Shown here in pieces: positions 45,555 through 55,113 of a DNA stretch of 64,000 nucleotides (position 1 is its first letter; every line of letters begins with the position of its first letter). Made by a program: the position numbers and the translations under genes. This stretch comes from Thelonectria olida (lineage: Eukaryota > Ascomycota > Sordariomycetes > Hypocreales > Nectriaceae). The stretch lies in contig JAGPYM010000078.1 in the NCBI GenBank assembly GCA_020736575.1, forward strand, positions 25,425-89,424, read 5' to 3'. The notes below the pieces were generated by a model that had not been told where the DNA came from, ran no database searches, and saw only the letters and a list, made by a program, of their open reading frames with translations.

Positions 45555-47594
45555 ATGAATATTTCACTCATGGGAAACGCCAACTCTTTTTGCGAGACGT
45601 GCAAGAAGCTGCTCACTCCCGACGGGTCGGACGTGCGCTGGGATACGAAGCCAAGTCTTCATGCAGTGCAGAAATCAGGCAAAATAGGATGTCAGCGCTG
45701 TCTTATCGTGTGGGACGGCATACTAAAAGTCTTCCCCGACGCGGCGAGTTGGGAAGAGACTGTTGTATATGGGCGCATTCTGTCGATCTCTGATAAAAGT
45801 GTCCTACGAGTTGGCCTGATGGATTACGGCCAAGACCCCAATCCTGGACTACCCCGAGAATGGATTGATATCTATGAAGCATCTAATCAAGGGAAGTTGA
45901 GTTGGCAACGTATTCAAGTACACCAAGCCCTCCCGGTCTATTTCATATCAGTATGCTGTCAAAATTTCAGCCTTTCAACTCAACTAACGCTCCGCTTAGA
46001 TGCATCGGTCAATCGCTTATATCTTCCTTTTGCGCCTTGTTCTCGGGAATGGGTCAAGATGATTCTAGAATGGATATCAACATGCGACTCGAGTCACACA
46101 GCTTGTACGCCATCAGACTCCAAGGGGTTGTCTGGCTTACCCGCACGGCTTCTTGACGTTGATTTGCGTGATGGATCCTTGGATGTTGCTTTGCGAGACG
46201 CTGCGGATGTGGAATCACAGCGATATATTGCTATCAGCTATTGCTGGGGTAAGTCCCGGCCACTCCGTACTACGTGCCATAACATCGAAAACCACAAGAC
46301 CCGGATCACTTGGGGCTCATTGCCTCCGCTATTTCAAGACTTGGTCAGAATTAGTCGGTTATTGCGAGTGCGCTATCTCTGGATCGATTCGATTTGCATC
46401 ATTCAAGGCGACACCAAGGACTGGGCTTTGGAATCGGAGAAAATGGCATCCTACTACGGAAATGCATGGCTTACTATCGCGGCCGATGCAGCTGCTGGCA
46501 GCGATCATCATTGCATTCCACAGCCAAAGCGGCAGATCACAGATGTCATGACCCTAGCTGGAGGCAGAGCAATTTGTGTCCAAAAGGTGCCCACTCACTT
46601 CAACATGAAAGAAACATGTTTTTCTAAACAACAGTACTGGGCCCTCCCGCTGTTTGAGCGCTCATGGACCTACCAAGAGCGCCTTATCTCAAGGCGAATC
46701 CTTCACCTAGGTCCAGAAGAGGTCCTTTTTGAATGTTCGTCGAAGCTATGGTGTGAGTGTAATAGGGTCCCCAATATCCACAACGGGTCACCCGAAGAAG
46801 ACATTGAACCCTTCCGTGCGACGCATCACACAGCTCTTTCGAGCCAAGGTAATTTACTTGTATACTGGGATACGCTGCTAGAATCATATCTGATTCGGTC
46901 GCTTACTTTTGAATCTGATAAGCTGAAGTCGATCATGGGACTGGCCAAGCAGATAAAGAGGGCACATGAACAGATTTGCAGTAAAACCGCAACCTCCGAT
47001 ACATTGGGTGATTACGTGCTTGGAATTTGGTCACTCGGTCTACCTGGCGCACTGCTCTGGATAAATCTTACACCTGAAGGGTCACGGAATAATTTGTTGC
47101 CCACTTGGTCATGGGCTTCAATTGCGGGAACATGGATATACCAAGGACCACCGGATCCCTCGGCATTCACACCAACGGCCATTGTTTCTCGATTCTCAGG
47201 GTCGCAATGGGATATCGACGACGACTTGGGACCGTCCGCGGGTGAGATCGATATTTCAGGATACGTCTTACCCATCTCTCTCACCTTCCACCTCGCAACC
47301 GATTCTCATCGTGCCGACCACTGGAAGATAACTGGCGGCAAAGAGGATCGAGACATGGTACTCAGTATTGATACGAGCCCCAGCTCGATTCTCAAGGGCA
47401 ATTCGGGATCTGTTCCTTGTCTTTGCCTTCAAATTGGAGTCGGAAACTCCACATTCAAACGACGGGCATGGGGCCTAGTGATACGGCACTCCCGGATTTC
47501 TCCCGATCGTTTTGAGAAGATTGGTGTTATAAGCACTGGGGAATCTTGGTTTAAGGACTCTCAAGCTAAGAAGATGGAGGTTTGCATTGTATAA
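45555..47594 (+). CDS. HET-domain (heterokaryon incompatibility) protein
   Basis: Member of the HET family, whose products trigger cell death on non-self recognition. One open frame of 679 residues. The N-terminus has paired cysteines (F-C-E-T-C-K-K and G-C-Q-R-C). The HET domain starts at Y-I-A-I-S-Y-C-W-G (about residue 223), continues with L-W-I-D-S-I-C-I-I-Q-G-D (about 275) and S-E-K-M-A-S-Y-Y-G-N-A, and closes with R-S-W-T-Y-Q-E-R-L-I-S-R-R, the three conserved blocks. The C-terminal part is variable, as usual. A canonical-looking intron (45951-45999, GTATGC, CTAAC, CTTAG) would shift the frame, so I leave the gene unspliced; removal of 45910-45999 would keep it in frame. The gene sits alone between RIP-degraded blocks yet is itself free of RIP. 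Confidence 0.88.
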   Translation: MNISLMGNANSFCETCKKLLTPDGSDVRWDTKPSLHAVQKSGKIGCQRCLIVWDGILKVFPDAASWEETVVYGRILSISDKSVLRVGLMDYGQDPNPGLPREWIDIYEASNQGKLSWQRIQVHQALPVYFISVCCQNFSLSTQLTLRLDASVNRLYLPFAPCSREWVKMILEWISTCDSSHTACTPSDSKGLSGLPARLLDVDLRDGSLDVALRDAADVESQRYIAISYCWGKSRPLRTTCHNIENHKTRITWGSLPPLFQDLVRISRLLRVRYLWIDSICIIQGDTKDWALESEKMASYYGNAWLTIAADAAAGSDHHCIPQPKRQITDVMTLAGGRAICVQKVPTHFNMKETCFSKQQYWALPLFERSWTYQERLISRRILHLGPEEVLFECSSKLWCECNRVPNIHNGSPEEDIEPFRATHHTALSSQGNLLVYWDTLLESYLIRSLTFESDKLKSIMGLAKQIKRAHEQICSKTATSDTLGDYVLGIWSLGLPGALLWINLTPEGSRNNLLPTWSWASIAGTWIYQGPPDPSAFTPTAIVSRFSGSQWDIDDDLGPSAGEIDISGYVLPISLTFHLATDSHRADHWKITGGKEDRDMVLSIDTSPSSILKGNSGSVPCLCLQIGVGNSTFKRRAWGLVIRHSRISPDRFEKIGVISTGESWFKDSQAKKMEVCIV

Positions 47595-48720
47595 GCTTGG
47601 CTAGTTTTATTATACATGTACTAATTGAAGTATACTAGTTTATAACAATTTATAGTACTAGCAGGATTAAGGCGAGTTTAAAAGAGATATAAGTTAATTG
47701 ATCTTTACAATTAGTAATTTTTATTATTATATTAACTCTTTTATATATTTTTCTATTTAATTGCCTTACTTGTTTTTATTAGCTTAATTGCCTTTAGACC
47801 CACTTAACCTGTTTTTAAACTTCCTTTTTTACCTAACCCTTTTAACCCCCCCCCACCCTACTTTTTAACCCTTATATCTACTTGCCTATTTAACTTACTT
47901 TTTATTTTTAAATTTTTCTTTTATAGCCTTTTAGGTAATTATTTGGATTATTACTATTATATATAATAGCTTTTAAAGTTATAACTTTAAATTATACTCT
48001 TATAATTTGTTAAAAAATAATTAGTTATTTAATTAAGCCTATTATTTCTTACCTAATTTAAAAGGTAATTAAATTAGCTAATTTTTCTCTTAAAAAATTT
48101 AAAATTAATTTTTTATATATTTAGTTTTTTAATTAGAATATAATAGCTTAAAAGAATTAAATTAATTTTTTATATTACTTTTAATAGTATATTTATATTA
48201 GCTAATATAAGAATATTAAAAAGTTATAATTATTTAAAATACTTTTTAAGCTTTCTAATTAAATAAATATATTTAAGAAATTTATATAATTTAATAAATA
48301 TTAAATTATTATATTAATATTATTTTTTTAAATTATAATTTATTTAATTAGTAAAAAGTTAGTTATATTAAATTATATATTATATAATTAGTTAAATTAT
48401 ATAAACTAGGGTTTAAAAGTAGTATTTTTATATTAGCAATTTAAAATAAGAATTTTTAAATAAGGTTTATTTAATAAAAATAGTTTTTAAAAACTAATAA
48501 TATTATACACTTTAATAAATATATTTAATAAGTAAGTTTTAAATATTAAATAAAGAAATAATATTAATAAAGCTATTAAAGTAGTAAACTCTAGTAAATA
48601 TATATTAAATACAAATATAAAAGTTAAGTTCCCTTTATTTATTTTAGTATATAAGCTGCTTAGTAGCTTTTATACTAAACTTAAACAATTTATATAAGTC
48701 TATTATACCAGGGGCTTGTA
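47595..48720. repeat. RIP-degraded repeat copy, plus orientation
   Basis: From about 47700 to 48480 the sequence runs parallel to 43780-44560, sharing ATTAGTAATTTTTATTATTA near its start, ATATATAATAGCTTTTA in the middle and AATTAGTTAAATTATATAAA near the end. It carries no coding frame. It directly follows the HET gene. Confidence 0.7.
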
Positions 48721-48798
48721 AGCGATCTTAGTTTCCATAGTATTAAATTAAATAACAGCGGAGATCTTTACGCTGCTAGCCCATAATAAGAGACTTAA

Positions 48799-49464
48799 TT
48801 ATAGCCTCATTTCCAGCCACATTTCAAAGTCTAGCAACTGCAAAAAGCTATTAAAATACATGTTAATAAGTAAATATAGAAATAGCAGTCCGTAGAGATA
48901 GTAGTTAGAAACATAGTAACACTTACTCCAAATCTTGTCTCCCAGACCGAAACCGTACATAAGAGGACTCAGAAGTATCATCTCGTCATCACTTAGGTTC
49001 GCTTGGGCTAGCGGCGCCCGTCTCTTAGAGACGAATTTATTACTAAGCTCTATTTGATTCAGCTTGATGGGATCGATCATGACACAGCTGTGAGTCTACA
49101 TGTTTTATTTGTCAGCTGTACATCATTTTCGAAAGATGCTGGGCTTCTGGTCCAGATCTATTGACTGTAGGCAGTGACTAACGTTGAACTGATCCGATCT
49201 ATTCCGAGTCGCAATTTCGACCAGAGCATGACTGTATATCTGTAAATTTCGGCCTTTCAGCCTTAAGAATTCGTTATTCCGAGGCATAAGCTTGCCTTGC
49301 AAGCTAGGGTAGTCATGGTAAAGGAGCAGAGGAGGATATGGGAGATTAAAGATTGACATTGACATCGAGAGCAGATGTGTTGCAGGAAAGGCCCGACTTC
49401 GGACGTAGACAAAATCCTTGCCATTGAAATAGAGGTGGTTAACGCTTAAAGAATAGAAAACCAA
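48799..49464 (-). pseudogene. Relic of a fungal AAA-ATPase with DUF7025-type N-terminal region
   Basis: Two frames on the minus strand resemble the part just before the ATPase of large fungal AAA proteins. The first (49123-49464) has D-F-V-Y-V-R-S-R-A-F, later L-Q-G-K-L-M-P-R-N-N-E-F-L-R-L-K-G and Y-S-H-A-L. The second (48799-49080) has M-I-D-P-I-K-L, then L-S-D-D-E-M-I-L-L-S-P-L-M-Y-G-F-G-L-G-D-K-I-W, the stretch before the Walker region. No Walker A or B motif follows; downstream the sequence runs into AT-rich DNA. The ATPase domain is therefore lost. The assignment rests on motif memory and is moderate. Confidence 0.5.
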
Positions 49465-49679
49465 ACCATGGGTGCTTTTCTCATCTTTTGAACCACTTAC
49501 GCGAATGCTTTACACTGGTCGACCTGGCCGAAGCTGGAAACAAGCCTATGGAAGGGAAGGGTGTTCAAAGTGCGCCAAACACGATAAGGGTTTTGGGGTG
49601 CTCTGTTAGCCTCGTCAAACCGACCCAAAGCGCTCCTTAATAGAGTGCACCTCAGCTTTAAGTTTGCAAAGAGCGTTTA

Positions 49680-51135
49680 AATGAGGGGCCTCTTTTGTTT
49701 TATTTTGCTCAATTTGTTAGGCAGACTTGGGTAAGTGTAAAATAGCCGTTTTAAAACTTATATCTTTTATATATTAAAAAAGCAAGGTAAATATAAAATA
49801 GAAAATATACAAGTAAGTTTACTTATAATATATTCTTAAAAAAATTATATATAATACTAATTTAAAAAGTTAATTAAAATAAATATATAAATTAAATATA
49901 AGGAGCTAAGCCTATAGCTTCTTATAGGCCGGTATGTAATATAGTTCTCTTATATAGTAAGATACCTAGTTAATCTTTTTAGCTTTACTAGATAGGTCGA
50001 TTAATAGGCAAGTCACACTATGCTAACTCTTATATTAAAATAAATAATAAAATAAAATAATTAAATAATTAAATATATTAAATACTTGTTTAATACTTTA
50101 AAAGTATTAAATACAAAGATTTTTTTAAAATATTAATATATAAAGTTATAAAAGTAATTATTTAAACTATTTTAAAAGTATATACTACTATATATAACTA
50201 TAGCTAGTAAAGTATATTATACTTAGCTAACGCGTATAATCTCCTATTATTATTTTAAAGATCCTTATTAGGCTCTTTATCCAGCCAGCTGAAACTACTA
50301 GGGGATGGGATGTGTAATAATAATAGGTTAGAGCCTGCATAGCGCCCAAAATTGTGAAAGGTGCGTTCAGGTCCTGTGGCAGCTTTCGTTTTCAACGTGT
50401 AGGGATAATTGCGACTTCCTAACACACGATACACCGTCCTGCAGGTAGTGATAGTCGGATCCTACTTGGGAGGCTTCAAAATCAGCCCGTCTTCGTTAGT
50501 GTGCCCCCAAGTAGTCAAGTCTACGGATACCTCGGACATGTTACGCTACATCGTTTCATTTCGGGGCTAGGGCTGACGGAAATCAACTCATATAGTAGCT
50601 TGAAAGCCCAAATTCTCATGGTGTACAACACATCATCACCCTTACTTCGACAGCCTCATTTTCAACCTGTCAGACTTGGTGTTAAAATAATATTAAAGTT
50701 TATAGTCTCGGGGCACATCCTGCATGATGTGGACTCTTTACATCCAATGAAAGACTCCCACTAGTCTTGAAATTGAGAGTTCTCGGGTTGTCTCGGGCTG
50801 CTCGGCTGTCTGGCTGAGTTGAGACTTGCACATTTGACCTTGCTGACGTTGAGTCGTTCACTAGAAGGGGGTAATTAGCGCCCCCACGTCCTCAGAATGG
50901 CGCTGAAGGGAGGAATTGGACAGCATTGGGTCAGTATATCGCGCAAATTGTACTTTCAAAATGGAATATTGGCGCTTAACACATAATCTTACTGCATGAA
51001 TGACGATGGAGTGACGTACTGCCCAGCAGGGAGGTCGGGCAGTCATCAGTGTCTGTCCGACAATCTCGAAGCGAGTCCGTACCATGTACTCGTGTATCCC
51101 GTGAACATGTATGCCAATCGGATTCAGGCATTGTT
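49680..51135. other. AT-rich block and intergenic region
   Basis: About 49730-50280 is a RIP-like AT-rich block. From 50290 to 51135 composition is normal again; this is the 3' side of the FAD oxidoreductase gene. No gene recognised. Confidence 0.5.
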
Positions 51136-52594
51136 TTAGAGTCCAGCTATTACGCCCGGTAGAATAGTTTCCTCCGTAAACACCCACAAAATACTGGTGT
51201 AATCTAGCGCCCACGCCGCACCTGTGTACCACGTGCTCTTGCGCCCCTGTAGTGCATACAGCTCCTTGTAGAACCCGCAGACCAGCTCTTTTGCGGACAC
51301 CGCCAGCTGCAACGGGGCGTGCTGGGCCCAGGCGACGAAGTCGATGCGTTTCGTGGCATAAGTGCCGGCGGCGTTAATATTGCGTAGGCCAGCGCGGATC
51401 AGGTCCTTGGCGCCCTGCAAGGAGAGGTTCGGTTTCCCAACCACCTGGGTCGCATAGAGGTCCCGGATGCCGGTGAAAGTGTAGGTCCAGACGAAGTTGG
51501 GCGTTGGGGCGTAGAGCGACCTCGGATTGGGTCGCGTGTTCACCAGGGTGAGGTTCGCTGGAAGGCCTGAGCCCTTGAAGATGGCCACATACCAGTTCTC
51601 CCACTTCCACTTGGCAAAGAGCGCTTTCTCCTTGTGATCCAAGTCGAACGGGTGCATGTTTCGCCCTGTTGGCGGGATGGTTACCAGGAGCTTTTTGGCC
51701 TTGACTAGCTTCGTCCCAGTTGGTGTCTTGACTACGAGCTTGACGCCCTTATCATCACGGTGAGCGTTCGAGACCACGCTGTTAAGCAGGACGTCAGACG
51801 CAAGGTGCTCCTGTGCCGCGGCGTATAGCTGACTGTTGTTGTGAGAGTCAGGGACGAGCAGAGTGCCAGTGAGTAGGCCTTGGACCACGGCTGCGCCAAA
51901 GTTGTAGAAGACGTAGAAGGACGGCACGTTCGCAAAGTCACCAACACCGGAGGCGAAGTTCCAGATGACAGGGAGCGCTGCGGTCAGATTGTACTTCTCG
52001 ACGAGTTGGCCGAATGGCATAGAAAGCTCATCCGGCACAGGGGCAGTGGTCAGCTTCCAGAATCCTGGGAAGTAGTAGTCGTTGTACTTGACTGCTAGCT
52101 GAGCATAAGTAGTAAGGGCAATGCCTACATCCGTCTGGCCACCTTGGGAATAGCCCGGTACAGCCTTGCCCGTGGTGAAGTCGATGTAGACATTCTGGAA
52201 TCCAGGGTCGGCGATGGGCACTGTAGAGATGTTGAAGCGACCAAAGAATTCCTTTACACCTGGCAAGTCGAGGTAGACTCTGACCCCGTAATCGATGGGG
52301 ATGCCGGTGGCAGGATCAGTATAAGTATCAACGTGACCGCCCTAGACACAGTGAGTACACATGTTTTGGGTCCGTTGAGGAAAACGCTCCTGCGGTGCTT
52401 ACGAGATGGTCTTTTTGCTCAATCAACGCAACGGTCTTGCCTTTGTCCTTCAGGCGAATGGCGGCGTACGTGCCAGATGCGCCTCCGCCAACAATGGCCA
52501 CATCCTTGGTGATGATATCAGTGGGCTTGAACCGGCTGCTCTCATGGATAGTATGAGCCAAGGCGCACGTGACTAAGGGGAGAAGAGCTAGCAT
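51136..52594 (-). CDS. Secreted FAD-dependent oxidoreductase (beta-cyclopiazonate dehydrogenase-like)
   Basis: Flavin amine-oxidase-type enzyme. Model: 52403-52594 and 51136-52341, giving 465 residues; intron of 61 bases with a GTAAGC donor. A signal peptide (M-L-A-L-L-P-L-V-T-C-A-L-A) precedes the Rossmann motif V-A-I-V-G-G-G-A-S-G-T-Y-A-A, then V-A-L-I-E-Q-K-D-H-L-G-G-H-V-D-T-Y, which is formed across the splice. Y-T-G-A-A-W-A near the C-terminus corresponds to the second flavin contact. The closest type I can name is the group around beta-cyclopiazonate dehydrogenase, many of whose members are uncharacterised secreted oxidases. No biosynthetic backbone gene (PKS, NRPS, prenyltransferase) is in the window, so a cyclopiazonate role is not suggested. 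It sits in an island between RIP blocks. Confidence 0.87.
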
Positions 52595-52919
52595 TGCTGG
52601 CCCGATTTGGCCAACTAGACCTGAAGCGAGTATCTCTGTGGTGTGGTTTGACTGAAGAAGAACGACTCGCCTCCGTGATAGGAAGCGTAGATTCTGGGGA
52701 GTTCGTCGACCAAGTAGATGGGTTGCCGGTTTGGACGCTCAAGGAGCGTCGACTTTACCATATATTCCACTTTGTGTGACCGGAGTGGAGCTGATCTGGA
52801 GATCCTTAATGTGCACTAAGCAGATGTAATTAAAAGTTTGGATGACATGCTGACGTTATCCTGTGCCGAATGCCGTACTCTCGTACTCTTTCCGATGGGA
52901 GAAGGCGGCAGAGTCCCTT

Positions 52920-54003
52920 CGCTATTTAACTTTGCTAATAACTGCAGTTAAAGTGTAGCTTGATAGATACTTTAGCAGCCTTGCTTATAAATACTATAGC
53001 CTTATATAAAGAATATATTTATTAAAAAATAGAAAATATAAATAAATTACATTTTAAAGTGGAAATGAATATTTATATATAAGTTTAAAATATGTATTTT
53101 TAAAAATTAAAAATTTTAATTATTATGTAAATATAATAATTTTATATAAAATTAAATAAATAATTATAATAAAATTTTATTATTATTAAAAGAGCTAATA
53201 ATTTAGGTATATAATAGAGGTTAATATAGGCTAAACCCTAGCCTTATATCTATTATAATAGGCTTTTTAATAGGGCTTACAGTTAGTATTAAAGTAAAAG
53301 TCCCTACTAAGTAAACCGTATTTAAAAAATAATAAAATTTTATATACTTATAAAAATTAACTTTTTTATAATTAGTAATTTTTATTATTATATTAACTTT
53401 TTTATATATTTTTCTATTTAATTACCTTACTTATTTCTATTAATTTAATTATTTTTAAACTTATTTAATTTATTTTTAAACTTTCTTTTTTATTAAGCCC
53501 TTTTAGCCCCCTCTCTTTTTAACCTTTATATTTACTTACCTATTTAACTTACTTAGTATTTTTAAATTTGTCTTTTATAACTTTTTAAATAACTTTTTAA
53601 ATTATTACTATTATATATAATAGCTTTTAAAATTATAATTTTAAATTATATTTTAATATTTTTTTAAAAAAATAATTAGTTATTTTAATTAAATTTATTT
53701 CTTTTATTAAATTTAAAAGGTAATTAAATTAGCTAATTTTTCTATTAAAAGATTTAATATTATTTTTATATATTTAGTTTTTAAATTAAATAATATAGTT
53801 TAAAAGGATTAAATGAATTTTTTATAATACTTTTAATAGTATATTTATATTAGCTAATATAAAAATAGTAAAAAGTTATTATTATTTAAAATACTTTTTA
53901 AACACGCTAATTATATAAATATATTAAAAGAAATTTATATAATTTAATAAAAGCTAATTGTAAACTTTATAAAAAAGCTTAGTATAATAAATATAAGCCT
54001 AGG
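52920..54003. repeat. RIP-degraded repeat, left part of the interrupted copy
   Basis: AT-rich block without coding frames. From about 53370 to 54003 it is another plus-orientation copy of the repeat seen at 43780 and 47700. The copy is cut by the chromovirus at CTAGG and continues at 62317. Confidence 0.75.
53999..54003. repeat. Target site duplication, left copy (CTAGG)
   Basis: CTAGG stands directly before the left LTR and again at 62317-62321 directly after the right LTR. A five-base duplication is usual for gypsy-class integrases. Confidence 0.9.
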
Positions 54004-54407
54004 TGTAACGGTCAGGTCGATCTCCAACAGGTAGACTAGACTGTTCTAGGTTTATGTTGGCAGAGAGGACAGGACGTTAAGGTCTGAGCAGTGCGCAAAG
54101 GTAAACAGAGGGGGTTGTTACGTCTGGTAATGTGCTCAAAGTAGATGAGTGTAACCAAGTTGTATTGAAAGCTGAAGAGCTGTGTTCTATCTAATGTGTT
54201 TAAAGGAATGTGTTTATATACTAAGTGTTCCTCCAGGGACCGATGAAGTTGAGGGATCGGTCCAGGGTAGGATCGTTGGGACCGTCGGTCGGTCCTCGTC
54301 GGTCCTTCGACGATGTCTTGCATAAGATCGTGAAAAAGTGGGGCTGTCTGCGGTTCTGCCGTCCCAGACCGCTTTGGTGGGAGTTGGGTCATGCATGGGC
54401 CGTGACA
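54004..54407 (-). repeat. 3' LTR (left)
   Basis: 404 bp, identical by eye to 61913-62316. On the element strand it begins TGTCACGG and ends CGTTACA. Its first half (on the plus strand, 54236-54310) is dense in CG-containing words such as GGTCGGTCC and CGTCGG. Confidence 0.93.
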
Positions 54408-54412
54408 CGATG

Positions 54413-54422
54413 TCTCCCCTCC
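54413..54422 (-). other. Polypurine tract of the chromovirus
   Basis: On the element strand GGAGGGGAGA lies five bases before the 3' LTR, the position where plus-strand DNA synthesis starts in LTR elements. Confidence 0.7.
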
Positions 54423-54519
54423 GTTGGTCTTGTCCTCAAGGCCGCATAAGTAGACCGTAGTCAATTTTCTTGTTGGTAGGTCAAACTTGTTCCTTAAAAC
54501 ATTCCGTTATGCTGACATT

Positions 54520-55113
54520 ATGTCCGGTCGCGTCTTGAAGCAAAAATCTTCTCGCAAATCGAAAGAGTGTGAGGCTCTTGCTCTGTACATTGACACTTTT
54601 GGTTCTGAGACCATGCCTTGTTCTCGTTGTCATCGTCTGAAAATCTCCTGCAACACCATTGGGGATCGTTCGCACCGGTGTTCTAACTGCGTGGAGGCCA
54701 AGGTGGTTTGTGATGGTGCGGGAGTGGCTTCATTTCGTGGGTTTCTGAGTTCTTTTCTTGGTGGCTGGTCCTCGGCTGACTGCTTAGTGTCCAAAAACAT
54801 GCGCGAGCGAAAACGCTTGGAGAGCGAGGAACTGGAGGCTGAGGAGGCGCTAGAAGCAGCGATGGCTCGTCTTGCTCGGATTCGAAAGCAAAAGCGTTTG
54901 TTGAAGAAGAAGGGGGAGGACCTGGTCTCTCGTGGTCTGCAGGGTTTGGAGGGGTCGGGTGTTCTGGCGCGCGAAGAGCCTGCGGCGGTGTCGGAGGCTG
55001 CGTCTCTGGGGGCTTTTGACCTTATCGACTGGAATGCCGTGGGTCTCGAGGAGTTTTCCTTTCCTTCTGCTGTTGTTGGTGAAAGTTCTTCAGCAGGCGC
55101 TGCACATGGGTGA
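54520..55113 (+). CDS. Antisense extra gene of the chromovirus: Zn2Cys6-like coiled-coil protein
   Basis: A 197-residue protein coded opposite to gag-pol, between the 3' LTR and the end of pol, whose last 92 bases it overlaps antisense. A cysteine cluster reads C-S-R-C-H-R-L-K-I-S-C, then after nine residues C-S-N-C-V-E-A-K-V-V-C: spacing x2, x6, x9, x2, x6, matching Zn(II)2Cys6 DNA-binding domains including the basic H-R-L-K loop. A long charged helix follows (R-E-R-K-R-L-E-S-E-E-L-E-A-E-E-A-L-E-A-A), likely a coiled coil for dimerisation. The C-terminus is acidic and Ser/Ala-rich, as in activation regions. The ATG at 54520 is the first in frame after the LTR. Its promoter would lie in the LTR or the 110 bases after it. 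I know no assigned function; a regulator of the element or of the host is a guess. Confidence 0.75.
   Translation: MSGRVLKQKSSRKSKECEALALYIDTFGSETMPCSRCHRLKISCNTIGDRSHRCSNCVEAKVVCDGAGVASFRGFLSSFLGGWSSADCLVSKNMRERKRLESEELEAEEALEAAMARLARIRKQKRLLKKKGEDLVSRGLQGLEGSGVLAREEPAAVSEAASLGAFDLIDWNAVGLEEFSFPSAVVGESSSAGAAHG

Noticed and set aside
51136..52594. Cyclopiazonic-acid-type secondary metabolite cluster
   Set aside because: Only one FAD oxidoreductase of that family is present; no PKS-NRPS, prenyltransferase or other tailoring gene is nearby.
54036..54464. Open frame of 142 codons on the minus strand over the left LTR, and its twin at 61945-62301
   Set aside because: It lies within the LTR, is identical in both because the LTRs are identical, and shows no protein features. 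It is a frame of chance.
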